A DNA stretch of 64,000 nt, taken from assembly GCA_949383255.1 (NCBI GenBank), contig CASJPF010000001.1, positions 62,001 through 126,000 of the forward strand. The letters are read 5' to 3'. The stretch's first letter is position 1; every line of letters begins with the position of its first letter. Positions 25,867-34,774 of this stretch are shown piece by piece. The DNA comes from Lachnospiraceae bacterium. GTDB taxonomy: Bacteria > Bacillota > Clostridia > Lachnospirales > Lachnospiraceae. The notes below the pieces were generated by a model. That model had not been told where the DNA came from and did not search any database. It was given only the letters and a program-made list of their open reading frames with translations. The position numbers and the translations under genes were made by a program.

Positions 25867-26106
25867 CTAAAATTGACTATATGGAATATTTACAAAGAAT
25901 GACCAAAAACTGCCATCTACTTCTTTGAGTATCTGTTGTGCCATATTAAAATTAATAATTTTGTAATTCCCACTCTCTTTGTGTAGAGTATAATTCTTTT
26001 GGTAATTCAGATATTTGCCTTCTGCAAAATAGTATTGTCTTATATTATATATCGCTTGATTGATAAGGTTTTTGGCAGTGTGGCAAATTACCAAAGTGTT
26101 TTGCAA
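25867..26106 (-). pseudogene. Truncated IS200/IS605-type TnpB (N-terminal 79 residues)
   Basis: The reading frame encodes CHTAKNLINQAIYNIRQYYF, KYLNYQKNY and NMAQQILKEVDGSFWSFF, which match the N-terminal part of IS605-type TnpB nucleases (about 370-400 residues when complete). The RuvC and zinc-finger parts are missing. The frame ends close to the guide RNA right end, so most of the gene was deleted from within, leaving a small non-autonomous derivative. A short hairpin (ACCATT/AATGGT, 26205-26220) upstream may be part of the left end. Confidence 0.75.
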
Positions 26107-26390
26107 TCCTTTTTAGACAGATGTCTCACTTGCTGTTTTACATAAATTTTCCCCTTTCTGTAGATTTAAGAATGATCCTATATGTGTATTATAGCCTATA
26201 TTTTACCATTTGCCAATGGTTTAAAAAAAGTGGATAGAATCCAAAAAGCATAATTATTCTTGCCAAATTAAACCTTGAATCCAAAAGAAAAAATTTTATG
26301 AAATTTTTCTTGCTTGCCATAATACTTTCTGGTTACTATAAGGATATCTTTTTTAACAGAATGTATAAAATCTTTATTAGGAGACTTATT

Positions 26391-26897
26391 ATGAAATTGT
26401 TACTGCGTATTCTATTAAAACCCTTATCCTTTATCCCTGCACTGATGATGATGTATCTAATATTTTGTCTCTCAGCGCAAGATGGCACCACCAGTTCCAA
26501 TCTAAGCTACAATGTATCTTACACAGCGATATCCTTTGTCGATAAGGCTCTTGACTTAGAACTGACGGACAAGCAAATCTCACGCAGTATTCGCAAAATT
26601 CACTATTCTGTGCGAAAGCTTGCCCACTTTACAGAATATTTTCTGCTTGCAGTTTCCGTGTCATTCCCATTGTATGTATATGGCATACGAGGAATCTGGC
26701 TCATTATCATCAGTGGATTCTTGTGTGTAGGTTTTGCTTCTCTTGACGAGCTACATCAGTATTTTGTTCGCGGGCGTGGCTGTTCTGTCCGTGACGTAAT
26801 GATTGACAGTTTCGGCTCCTTCCTTGGCATCCTTTTTGTGCGAATATCAGGATATATTGGAAGAAAAACAATTTTTGAACCGTTATGTAGACATTAG
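26391..26897 (+). CDS. VanZ-like membrane protein
   Basis: A 168-residue membrane protein with about four helices. The VanZ signature is clear: RKLAHFTEYFLLAVSVSFPL, then DELHQYFVRGRGCSVRDVMIDSFGSFLG. VanZ confers low-level teicoplanin resistance in enterococci, but most chromosomal relatives have unknown roles at the cell envelope. The start at 26391 is chosen because AGGAGA lies 7 bp upstream; a longer frame from 26298 has no such site. It stands alone, with insertion-element remains on its left and a possible small RNA on its right. Confidence 0.9.
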   Translation: MKLLLRILLKPLSFIPALMMMYLIFCLSAQDGTTSSNLSYNVSYTAISFVDKALDLELTDKQISRSIRKIHYSVRKLAHFTEYFLLAVSVSFPLYVYGIRGIWLIIISGFLCVGFASLDELHQYFVRGRGCSVRDVMIDSFGSFLGILFVRISGYIGRKTIFEPLCRH

Positions 26898-27003
26898 AAG
26901 CTGTGTAAAAATAGCTGATATTTTTTAATTTGGCTAATATATTTCTATATTTTTACAATATAGTTATAGATTATAGGCTTGTTTCATTGTATTATAATAG
27001 TAT

Positions 27004-27099
27004 GTTTAGCAGAGATGTTAGACTTGCTAATTAGCAATTCCGGAAGAATTCCCCTTTTACACAACAGGAAGCCTGAGCAATCAGGCTTCTTTGTTTTTT
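27004..27099 (+). ncRNA. Candidate small RNA with own promoter and terminator
   Basis: A -10 box TATAAT (26993-26998) precedes about 95 bp with no ORF. The segment has a TTGCTAATTAGCAA palindrome, a GGAAGAATTCC dyad, and an intrinsic terminator, GAAGCCTGA/TCAGGCTTC with a GCAA tetraloop and TTTGTTTTTT (27068-27099). The -35 region is weak. The hairpin could also end vanZ transcription, which stops 170 bp upstream. Confidence 0.45.
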
Positions 27100-27156
27100 C
27101 TATTGATATTAAAAAACCATTGTCAATCTTCCTTTAGATACCATCTATGTACACAG

Positions 27157-27189
27157 AAAGCAGGAACTCTTTTAAATTCCTGCTTTTTT
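27157..27189 (+). terminator. Second intrinsic terminator before the chemoreceptor gene
   Basis: AAAGCAGGAA pairs with TTCCTGCTTT over a 10-nt loop, followed by TTTTTTG on the plus strand. It may also end the minus-strand chemoreceptor transcript, whose stop is at 27237, but the T-run there is poor. What plus-strand transcript it ends is unclear. Confidence 0.65.
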
Positions 27190-27236
27190 GCTATTTTCAC
27201 CTATGTAATGCAATATCTTTTTATTACAATTCCCTA

Positions 27237-28928
27237 TCAACGATCCCGAAAATCTCCACCTGTACGAAACTGATTTACAAGGCGCTTGAGCAGTTTTGAC
27301 TGATTAAATAACTCCTCACTGGCAGCAGCACTTTCTTGTGCGGTTGCGGAGTTTGTCTGGATAACGGAAGAAATCTGGTCGATTCCTAAAGTAACCTGGC
27401 GGAGTTCTTCTGCCTGCATGTCAGAAGCCTCTGTGATTTGCACCATATTGCTCTCAATCTGCTGTGCGCTTGTCACTACAGTCATCAAAGACTTTTGGGT
27501 GTCTTCCGCAATTTTGTTTCCCTCTGTCACTGCGGTAAGAGAATTGCTAATCAATATGTTTGTATCTTTCGCTGCCTCTGCACTCTTTGAAGCGAGACTT
27601 CTCACCTCGTCTGCCACAACAGCAAACCCCTTGCCAGCCTCTCCTGCCCGAGCAGCTTCCACCGCTGCATTCAATGCAAGAATATTGGTCTGAAATGCAA
27701 TGTCTTCAATTGTCTTGATAATCTTTTCTATTTCACTTGAGCAATTATTGATCTTTGTCATGGCACCCATCATAGCTTCCATCTTGGTGTTACTGTCATT
27801 TACTTCTCTGACCGTTTCCAGAATTAGATTATTGACATCTCGCGACTTTCCAGCCGTCTGCGTTACCTGTTCTGACAGATCATTTAGGGTGACCACCAAC
27901 CTTTCTACAGAACTTGCCTGTTCTGTAGAACCTTGGCTTAACGCCTGTGCGCCATTTGACACTTGCTCAGAACTACTTGACACCTGCTCAGCAGCTATAT
28001 GAATCTGCCCAAACGTATCATTAAGCGCTTTGATAATTTTATTTCCAGAATGCTTAATAGATTCAAACTCTCCAAGATAATCCATATCCATCCTGACCGT
28101 CAAATCGCCTGTTGACAGAGAATCCATCCTAGAGCATATATGGGAAATATATGCGGATAAAGTTTTTAATACAAAACGAAGATTCTCCGCCAGCACACCA
28201 AGTTCATCCCTGGATTTATATATGATTTCCGAACTCATATTTCCTTTTGCCATTCCCTTTACAGCATTTTCAATCTCAGCAATTGGATGCGTAATACCAC
28301 GAATAATGCTAATAGAAAGAATGAATGTAAATGTGACACTGATAATGGAAAGTACATACAATGTAGTTGAACAGCGCTGATTTATTAAAGCTCCAGTAGT
28401 GTAATAGTCATCTGCTTTTGTCTGGCTGTCATCAATAATATCCTGCAATGTAACCTGCAAACTTGAAGCGGCATCACCGTATTCCCCAGCGATCATAGCA
28501 ATAGCACCCTCTAAGTCATTGGCTTTAAGGAGATCAATTACCTTCTGTCTTGCCTCACTTGTCTGCTGTGCAACGACCTGTACAGATTGAAGCAATGTAG
28601 AGTTTGCATCATAATACCCTTCCAGAGCGTGCAAAGCAGCATTTAGACTGGTAACATTCTGATCAATCTCGGACAAATAAGATTGTATTGCATCTTCACT
28701 ATTTATTGCGGTACAAGCACGGAAGACATTTAATTGAATCTGTCTTGCTGTAGATTGTGCCTGTAAAGCCGACTTAACCATTGGATACGGAACTTCATAG
28801 AAATCCCTCAACTCTTTAAATACACTTTTCAATCCAATTAAAGATGCCATAATTGCAATAATATAGATAATAATTACAATACCAAATGAGAAGAAAAGTT
28901 TACTTCTCACCCTTAAATTTTTTAACAC
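27237..28928 (-). CDS. Methyl-accepting chemotaxis protein, four-helix-bundle sensor type
   Basis: A 563-residue chemoreceptor. TM1 is near residues 12-33, a helical extracellular domain of about 155 residues ([40 protein letters not shown]) resembles the 4HB_MCP bundle, TM2 is near 188-212, HAMP follows ([18 protein letters not shown]), and the signalling tip carries [20 protein letters not shown]. There is no C-terminal CheR-docking pentapeptide. It is monocistronic, about 200 bp from the TnpB stop, and has TTGGATATT-like sequence but no strong ribosome site upstream. Ligand unknown. Confidence 0.93.
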   Translation of the reverse strand: MLKNLRVRSKLFFSFGIVIIIYIIAIMASLIGLKSVFKELRDFYEVPYPMVKSALQAQSTARQIQLNVFRACTAINSEDAIQSYLSEIDQNVTSLNAALHALEGYYDANSTLLQSVQVVAQQTSEARQKVIDLLKANDLEGAIAMIAGEYGDAASSLQVTLQDIIDDSQTKADDYYTTGALINQRCSTTLYVLSIISVTFTFILSISIIRGITHPIAEIENAVKGMAKGNMSSEIIYKSRDELGVLAENLRFVLKTLSAYISHICSRMDSLSTGDLTVRMDMDYLGEFESIKHSGNKIIKALNDTFGQIHIAAEQVSSSSEQVSNGAQALSQGSTEQASSVERLVVTLNDLSEQVTQTAGKSRDVNNLILETVREVNDSNTKMEAMMGAMTKINNCSSEIEKIIKTIEDIAFQTNILALNAAVEAARAGEAGKGFAVVADEVRSLASKSAEAAKDTNILISNSLTAVTEGNKIAEDTQKSLMTVVTSAQQIESNMVQITEASDMQAEELRQVTLGIDQISSVIQTNSATAQESAAASEELFNQSKLLKRLVNQFRTGGDFRDR

Positions 28929-28984
28929 GTCATATACCTGCTACTCAAAATATGGACAAAAAATACTCAAATCCATACCGAGAA

Positions 28985-29150
28985 TTAACGGCTCTTACGA
29001 AATCCGTTTTGCTGTTTCACAGTGTATGCTTTTGATATGCCTAGACATAATCTACTCACAAGTTCGATGTGTTTATCAAACTCATTGTACACTCCACAGC
29101 CGTAAATTCTCGACCAGCCATCGGTACATACTTACAAATGCCTCATTATG
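28985..29150 (-). ncRNA. Candidate omegaRNA downstream of intact tnpB
   Basis: The region immediately after the tnpB stop is non-coding and structured: GATGGCTGGTCGAGAATTTACGG, then ACGGATTTCGTAAGAGCCGT forming a hairpin at 28989-29010. In IS605/IS607-type elements the guide RNA overlaps the tnpB 3' end and continues into the element's right end. I could not fix the exact right end, so the guide position is unknown. Confidence 0.4.
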
Positions 29151-30315
29151 CTGTTTTGTAAGCTCCTGCATCTCTTAAATTAAGACTTGCATTGTAATCC
29201 CTGTCTGCACAATAGCCACATTCACAAATGTATTCTCTATCAAATAATTTCAAATCCGTTTTAATACTTCCACATTTATGACATAATCTGCTGGAAGGAT
29301 AAAATCTATCAACAATTCTTAATTCTATTCCAAATTCATTGCATTTTGATTGTAATTTTGTCCTAAATCCATAAACCTTCTGCCCAGCAACTGCTTTGGA
29401 TAGATGCCTGTTCTTCATCATTCCAGATGGATTCAAGTCTTCAATGGTTATATAAGATCGTTTGGTTTTCACTATCTCATTTACACATTTATTGATATAA
29501 TCTGTGCGGATATTATCTATTCTTTGATGAAGTTTCTGTACCTTTCGCACCTGTTTTTGGATATTCTGTCTAGCAGCTTCTCCTTTCTTTTTGTTGCGCT
29601 TTTTTAAGTCTTCGTATTTCCTCGAAAGACAGCGCTGTTCTCTTTTTAATTGTCTCTCTAATTTTTTTAGTCTTTGTGTCCTGTTAATGTTTTTATAAAC
29701 TATTTCATTGCTCAAAACTGCAAATTCTTTAATACCTAAGTCAATTCCCAATCCAAAATCATTTAACTTTGGCTTTTCCTCTTCTGGAATTTCTACCAAT
29801 ACAGAAACATAATATCTTCCTGCTTTATAGGAAACAGCACCACTTTTCATTAAAATTCCTGATTTTATTGTTGGAATATAACCTTTTTCCTTTATTCTTA
29901 CCCAGCCAAGAGTAGGTATCTTTATCCTGTGCCTTTCACATTGGATAATTGATTTTAAATCTGTTTTTACAAAGTACATTTTTACATCAGATTTATTTTT
30001 CTTTTTAAACCTTGGAAATTTAGACTGATGTTTAAAAAATCTTTTAAATGCTTTTTCCGCATTCATGATGCTTTGTTTAACAGACTTACTGGAAACTTCT
30101 TTTATCCAGCAATATTCTGGATTGTCAGGAATAAATTCATTATTAAGCCATTTTGAAAAATCCATCGCAGATACAAATTTCTTTTCTTTATCATATATCT
30201 CTTTGTTATATGCAAGATAAAAATTATAAATATATCTACATACGCCAATGGTTCTATTAATAATCCGTTTCTGTTCAGGAGTTGGATTGATTTCAGTTTT
30301 GTAACTCTTTAGCAA
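29146..30315 (-). CDS. tnpB: RNA-guided nuclease TnpB (IS200/IS605 family), intact
   Basis: A 389-residue TnpB, the transposon-encoded ancestor of Cas12. All three RuvC acidic residues are visible: Asp in LGIDLGIKEFAVLS, Glu in ITIEDLNPSGMM, Asp in CADRDYNASLNL. The zinc finger is CHKCGS ... CECGYC. The N-terminus SYKTEINPTPEQKRIINRTI is canonical. The start is TTG with GGGAGGAC 7 bp upstream. No tnpA transposase accompanies it, and the upstream neighbours are a 78-residue ORF and a decayed second TnpB. It is probably an active nuclease that biases retention of the element. A structured right-end region follows the stop. Confidence 0.93.
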   Translation of the reverse strand: MLKSYKTEINPTPEQKRIINRTIGVCRYIYNFYLAYNKEIYDKEKKFVSAMDFSKWLNNEFIPDNPEYCWIKEVSSKSVKQSIMNAEKAFKRFFKHQSKFPRFKKKNKSDVKMYFVKTDLKSIIQCERHRIKIPTLGWVRIKEKGYIPTIKSGILMKSGAVSYKAGRYYVSVLVEIPEEEKPKLNDFGLGIDLGIKEFAVLSNEIVYKNINRTQRLKKLERQLKREQRCLSRKYEDLKKRNKKKGEAARQNIQKQVRKVQKLHQRIDNIRTDYINKCVNEIVKTKRSYITIEDLNPSGMMKNRHLSKAVAGQKVYGFRTKLQSKCNEFGIELRIVDRFYPSSRLCHKCGSIKTDLKLFDREYICECGYCADRDYNASLNLRDAGAYKTA

Positions 30316-30545
30316 TTTCTTTGTCCTCCCTGATTTGATTTTGATATTTCCTTAGCCCAATAACCTACAAGAAAACACATGTAGGATCGATAGAATGTCC
30401 TGAACAAGTTCTTCGTTAGGGGATAATGTTTCATTGTTTTTATTTTATCCTCCATGACTTCTTCAAGAAGTTTGTTCCATTTTTTTCTGTTATAATTCAA
30501 TCCGCTGCCAAAATTCTCAATACACTGATTTACAATTGTACCCAC
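30309..30545 (-). CDS. Unknown 78-residue protein upstream of tnpB
   Basis: I do not recognise the family. It is basic and largely helical, with MEDKIKTMKHYPLTKNLFRT and a hydrophobic segment SYMCFLVGYWAKEIS. The 5' end runs into the decayed TnpB fragment, so its first residues come from former TnpB sequence. The stop overlaps the TTG start of tnpB by 7 bp, and its last codons contain the tnpB ribosome binding site. It may be a remnant, an accessory protein, or fortuitous. Confidence 0.4.
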   Translation of the reverse strand: MGTIVNQCIENFGSGLNYNRKKWNKLLEEVMEDKIKTMKHYPLTKNLFRTFYRSYMCFLVGYWAKEISKSNQGGQRNC

Positions 30546-30760
30546 CCTAAAGAGGGTACTTTTATCCTATGTCATTCACAAAGACAGTCCTTTTTGTTAT
30601 TTTTAACAAAATACATTTTTGGCTCATCTACGATTCGTTTCTTATATCTTGGAAAAGCGGATTGTTCCTTAAAAAATCGCATAAATGCTGTATTTGCATC
30701 TTCTAATGATTGTTTTACTGCTTTGGAATACTTACGGAAACACTAATAATACAGCAAGAT
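30535..30760 (-). pseudogene. Decayed second TnpB fragment
   Basis: Translating the complement gives SKAVKQSLEDANTAFMRFFK, then FPRYKKRIVDEPKMYFVKNN, a stop, and HRIKVPSLGWV. These align in order with residues about 78-145 of the neighbouring intact TnpB (SKSVKQSIMNAEKAFKRFFK ... HRIKIPTLGWV). An in-frame stop and missing ends show it is dead. It indicates an older related element at the same place. Confidence 0.75.
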
Positions 30761-30888
30761 ATTTTAGCTTAGTTTGTGATATTTGATATGTTTATATTCC
30801 CCCTCCTTTGAGTCTATTCAAACACATTTAATCATTTTTATCAACAAATATAATTACTTAATATACCTCCCATTTTACAGTTCTTTAT

Positions 30889-33000
30889 TTAATTTTTATC
30901 AACAATCGCTATCACAACAGACCGCGGATACATAATAAGTGCATCTTTTGTTACCCAATTGGTCAGTTTATGATAGTCTGTGTCTGGGGTATGCTCAAAT
31001 TCTGTGTTCATAATAATGCGCCACTTTCTTCCAAGAGGCAGCTTTGGAAGCTGTACTTCCTCCTTTTCCCAAAATGCATTCACCCCAATATAGATAATAT
31101 CGTCTTCTCGATTTCCCGCTGTTCGTCCAGCAAACATAATGCCAATCGTGCGCGTATCTGGTCCGCAACTACTGTTCCACGCCGTTTTATTATGAATGGA
31201 AACTTCTGGGAACCCACAGCCACTTGGTCCAGAACGTCCTCTCAAAATCGGGTGATTCTTGCGTAGATTAATCATAAACTTGCAAAATTCAAACATTTCA
31301 CTGTACTCTTCTTTGCGTGTCCAATCAAGCCATGACACAATATTATCTTGACAGTAAGCATTATTGTTGCCAAACTGTGTGTTGCAGAACTCATCTCCCG
31401 CAAGAAACATTGCAGCACCTCTGCTGCACATTAAAATTGCAAACGCATTTTTTCTAAGGCGGTTTCTCAACGTCAAAACTTCAGGGTCTTCTGTATCGCC
31501 CTCCACGCCACAATTCCAGCTATTATTGTCATTTGCTCCATCCGTGTTGTTCCAGCCATTTTTCTCATTATGTTTCTGATTATAAGCATACATGTCATAC
31601 AATGTAAAACCATCATGACAGTTTAGGAAATTGACTGTTGCATTCTCCCCGCGGTTTTCCTTTCCATACAAATCAAAAGAGCCCGTAATACGATTGATTG
31701 CTGCCTGCGCCATACCATAATCTCCTTTTAGGAAACAGCGCATATCATCGCGATATCTTCCATTCCACTCTGCCCAGCGGTTCCACGACGGAAAACTTCC
31801 CACCTGATATAATCCACCTGCATCCCATGCTTCTGCAATCAATTTCACACTGCCAAGCACTGGGTCAAATGCAAGGCTCTGTAACAATGGAGGCTTACTC
31901 ATAGGGGAACCGTCCTCATTGCGTCCCATAATTGAGGCAAGATCAAAACGAAATCCGTCAACTCGGTAGGAAACAACCCAATAGCGCAGACATTCCAAAA
32001 TAAACTGCTGCACAATTGGGTGATTGCAGTTCATTACATTGCCGCATCCGCTAAAATTGTAATATTTCCCGTCAGGAGTCAGCATATAGTAAATATTGTT
32101 GTCAATGCCCTTAAACGAGAAACACGGTCCCATCTCGTTTCCCTCTGCTGTATGGTTAAATACAACATCTAAGATAACCTCTATTCCGTTCGCATTCAAC
32201 TCATGAATTAGGCTCCGAAACTCATTTCCAGCTTTCCCCGCACGTGTATCCGACGCGTAGGCGACATTGGGCGCAAAAAAGCATACAGGACTGTATCCCC
32301 AATAATTAATTAACTTCTCACCGTCAACAATCCGCACATCCTCTGTCTCGTCAAACTCAAAAACAGGCATAAGCTCCACTGCATTAATACCAAGTTCCAA
32401 CAAATAAGGAATCTTCTCCCGAATACCTTCATAGGTTCCCCTATGTTCAACTCCTGAAGATTTATCCTGTGTAAATCCTCTCACATGCATCTCATAGATA
32501 ATCAAATCCTTTGGTTCCAAACTGGTATTCTTAAAATTTCCCCAATCGTACCCACCATCCACAACACGCGCCTTATAGATGCGTTCTGAAACAGGCTTTT
32601 CCTTACCCCATATTTCTTGCCCAGCAACCGATCTAGCATAGGGATCAAGAATATATTTCGTCTTGTCAAACAACAATCCCTTACTGGTATTGTACTCCCC
32701 ATCAAACTGGTATGCATACTCAAACTCTCTGGGTTTCAATCCATAGACCACCATAGAATACGTATCACCCATGCGGCAAGAATCTGGAAATGGTATCACC
32801 GCGTAAGGTTCATGTTCCCCCACATGGAACAGACAGAGGCTACAAGATTTTGCCCCGTTGGAATGAATGGTAAAATTCACTCCCTCGTCAACCCTAATTG
32901 CCCCATTCTCCAAAAATTTTCCAGGCCGAATGGAAAACCCAGCAACTTCATCTGTAGGCGGATAATATTTTCTTTCTAGTCCCGAACCAATATACCTCAT
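30889..33000 (-). CDS. glgX: Glycogen debranching enzyme (GlgX/isoamylase family, GH13)
   Basis: A 703-residue alpha-1,6-glucosidase. An N-terminal CBM48-like domain (residues about 10-120) leads to a GH13 barrel with DVVFNHTAEGNE, catalytic Asp in YRVDGFRFDLA, acid/base Glu in KLIAEAWDAGG and the third Asp in NCHDGFTLYD. The C-terminal beta domain ends PRSVVIAIVDKN. It would remove branches from glycogen limit dextrins made by the phosphorylase encoded at 47032. AAAGGAGG precedes the ATG. Monocistronic. Length fits the family. Confidence 0.95.
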   Translation of the reverse strand: MRYIGSGLERKYYPPTDEVAGFSIRPGKFLENGAIRVDEGVNFTIHSNGAKSCSLCLFHVGEHEPYAVIPFPDSCRMGDTYSMVVYGLKPREFEYAYQFDGEYNTSKGLLFDKTKYILDPYARSVAGQEIWGKEKPVSERIYKARVVDGGYDWGNFKNTSLEPKDLIIYEMHVRGFTQDKSSGVEHRGTYEGIREKIPYLLELGINAVELMPVFEFDETEDVRIVDGEKLINYWGYSPVCFFAPNVAYASDTRAGKAGNEFRSLIHELNANGIEVILDVVFNHTAEGNEMGPCFSFKGIDNNIYYMLTPDGKYYNFSGCGNVMNCNHPIVQQFILECLRYWVVSYRVDGFRFDLASIMGRNEDGSPMSKPPLLQSLAFDPVLGSVKLIAEAWDAGGLYQVGSFPSWNRWAEWNGRYRDDMRCFLKGDYGMAQAAINRITGSFDLYGKENRGENATVNFLNCHDGFTLYDMYAYNQKHNEKNGWNNTDGANDNNSWNCGVEGDTEDPEVLTLRNRLRKNAFAILMCSRGAAMFLAGDEFCNTQFGNNNAYCQDNIVSWLDWTRKEEYSEMFEFCKFMINLRKNHPILRGRSGPSGCGFPEVSIHNKTAWNSSCGPDTRTIGIMFAGRTAGNREDDIIYIGVNAFWEKEEVQLPKLPLGRKWRIIMNTEFEHTPDTDYHKLTNWVTKDALIMYPRSVVIAIVDKN

Positions 33001-33413
33001 ACTTAATAATCCTCCTTTTAAAGTCTAACCATTTGATACAGACCAAGTATTCTCAGATGACCCGACATCTGCCAATGCAGGAATCTTCTGACAAAGGTGT
33101 ATATATTTTTAATTCTACATGATTTTCCACATCGACGCAACTTCCCAAAAAAATTTATCTTTTTCTGTAGAAAAATATCATATAAAGTCTTTCTTTTTGT
33201 GAATTATTATTATATTTATACTTATTTTATCACATTCTCTGTTACTTGCTTATACATATTTCCTTAACTTAATTACAATAATTATGCAATACGCACAAAC
33301 TCACTTCTCTATTCTTGTCAAAAACAATGCGATTATTCAATATCTACTATAAATATATGCAAAAAAGTTACTGATCACTCGCCGCCAAAGTGAAGAAAAA
33401 CATGCCAATAGCG
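33001..33413. other. Gene-free AT-rich stretch between glgX and the kduI terminator
   Basis: About 410 bp with no coding frame. It holds the glgX leader and presumably its promoter, but no box is convincing. No repeat family member, riboswitch-like fold or tRNA was recognised. Confidence 0.5.
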
Positions 33414-33450
33414 CAAAAACGCTCTGACAACCACAGTGATTGTCAGAGCG
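33414..33450 (-). terminator. Intrinsic terminator of kduI
   Basis: GCTCTGACAA and TTGTCAGAGC form a perfect 10-bp stem with a 9-nt loop, followed on the minus strand by GTTTTTG. It begins 22 bp after the kduI stop. Confidence 0.9.
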
Positions 33451-33471
33451 TCTCATTTCTACGCAATTCTT

Positions 33472-34332
33472 TTATTTCAAATCCTGCGTACGAACTCCAT
33501 CCATATCATCAAAATCCTGATTTTCTCCCACCATGCCCCATATAAATGTATAAGCACGGCTGCCGCTTCCCGAATGAATTGACCAACTTGGAGAAATTAC
33601 AGCCTGCTCATTTCTCATAACAATATGTCTTGTCTCCTGTGGCTCACCCATATAATGCATCACAAATGCATCCTCGGGCATATCAAAATACAGATAGACC
33701 TCCATGCGTCTATCATGTGTGTGGCAAGGCATTGTATTCCACACACTGCCGGGTTTCAATGCTGTCATGCCCATCACAAGCTGGCAGCTCTCCACCTGTC
33801 CCGGCAGAATATACTTATTAATAACTCTATGATTTGCATCCTCAAGACATCCAAGCTCCACTTTATTCTCATCTTTAATAATCACAATATCTTCCGATGC
33901 CTCACCCTGCGGCTTAATTAACTTTGTCGGATATGTTTTGTGTGCTGGCGCACTGTTTAGATAAAATTTTGCTGGATTCTGTACATCTGCGGATTCAAAT
34001 ATTATCTCCTTAGAACCCATGCCAATATACATACCCTCCTTATGTCCTACCTCATATTTCTTTCCATCAATGGTAATAATTCCCGCTGAACCAATATTAA
34101 TTACCCCAAGTTCACGCCTCTGACAAAAATACTCCGCGCGAAGCTCGTCCCCCGCTGCCAGTGCGATTGGATCCATAGGCACCGCAGAACCCGTTATAAT
34201 CCGATCGATATGACTATAGACTAATTTAAGTTCCCCTGAGTGGAACAAGTCATCAATCAAAAACTCCTCTCGAAGTCTTTCTGTTGTGTAATGTTTCACA
34301 TCCTTTGGTGAAGCTGCTGTTCTTAATTCCAT
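33472..34332 (-). CDS. kduI: 5-keto-4-deoxyuronate isomerase (DKI isomerase)
   Basis: A 286-residue cupin enzyme that isomerises 5-keto-4-deoxyuronate to 3-deoxy-D-glycero-2,5-hexodiulosonate in pectin and unsaturated-uronate breakdown. Metal ligands are visible: His-Thr-His in MPCHTHDRRMEVYLYF with the following Glu, and His in SWSIHSGSGSRAY. The start at 34332 is preceded by AAGGAAGG; a frame beginning 45 bp earlier lacks such a site. It is divergent from the lacI-uxaC unit across a 440-bp region with a LacI-type operator and a palindromic repeat. A clean terminator follows. kduD and kdgK/kdgA are not in the window. Confidence 0.96.
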   Translation of the reverse strand: MELRTAASPKDVKHYTTERLREEFLIDDLFHSGELKLVYSHIDRIITGSAVPMDPIALAAGDELRAEYFCQRRELGVINIGSAGIITIDGKKYEVGHKEGMYIGMGSKEIIFESADVQNPAKFYLNSAPAHKTYPTKLIKPQGEASEDIVIIKDENKVELGCLEDANHRVINKYILPGQVESCQLVMGMTALKPGSVWNTMPCHTHDRRMEVYLYFDMPEDAFVMHYMGEPQETRHIVMRNEQAVISPSWSIHSGSGSRAYTFIWGMVGENQDFDDMDGVRTQDLK

Positions 34333-34424
34333 AATGATACCTTCCTTTTCCTTCAATCGAACTAATTTTGCCTGCAAAAATAAGTTTCTTAGGATATACT
34401 ACACACAAAATAGCCCGTTTCTAT

Positions 34425-34438
34425 TGTAAGCACTTACA
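34425..34438. promoter_or_regulatory. Candidate LacI-type operator upstream of kduI
   Basis: TGTAAGCACTTACA, two perfect 6-bp arms around CA, 93 bp upstream of the kduI start. A LacI-family regulator is encoded on the other side of the intergenic region. Size and symmetry fit, although the usual central CG is missing. Confidence 0.5.
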
Positions 34439-34476
34439 TTGTAACGTAGCATTCTTAAATAGTCAATACTAATATG

Positions 34477-34609
34477 TTACTATTCATGGTCTAGAAGACT
34501 GCTCATAGCAATGATTTGGGGCGACATTAAAAGTTTTGTCGTCCCTTACTTTTGAATCGTGTTCTCACGAAATGCGCAGTTTATACACGCTCCTGCACAT
34601 GAATAGTAA
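34477..34609. repeat. TTACTATTCATG palindromic element, copy 1
   Basis: A 133-bp segment bounded by TTACTATTCATG and CATGAATAGTAA. No ORF. The interior has GGGCGACA ... TGTCGTCCC and similar dyads. A related 131-bp copy is at 39525-39655. It lies in the kduI/lacI divergent region, between the candidate operator and the lacI promoter. Confidence 0.65.
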
Positions 34610-34678
34610 TACCAATACAAATCTTATACTTGATTTTCGGATATTTTCATAGTAAACTTATTTTAATGGTAGTGCTTT

Positions 34679-34713
34679 CATACTCTGTTACATTAGAGTA
34701 TGTCAGTATACTC
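34679..34713 (+). promoter_or_regulatory. Clustered dyads upstream of lacI
   Basis: CATACTC, GAGTATG and GTATACTC occur within 35 bp, so each neighbouring pair forms an inverted repeat (CATACTC-N10-GAGTATG and GAGTAT-N6-ATACTC). A TTGACA-like box follows at about 34724. This suggests a multi-site operator for autoregulation of the LacI protein. Confidence 0.45.
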
Positions 34714-34774
34714 TTACTTTATCTTGACAACTCTTTGGCGAAAATCCTAAAAGATTGCCAGAAAGGAGGCTCTT

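Noticed and set aside
26298-26897. Longer VanZ reading starting at 26298
   Set aside because: No ribosome binding site; AGGAGA precedes the ATG at 26391, where similarity begins.
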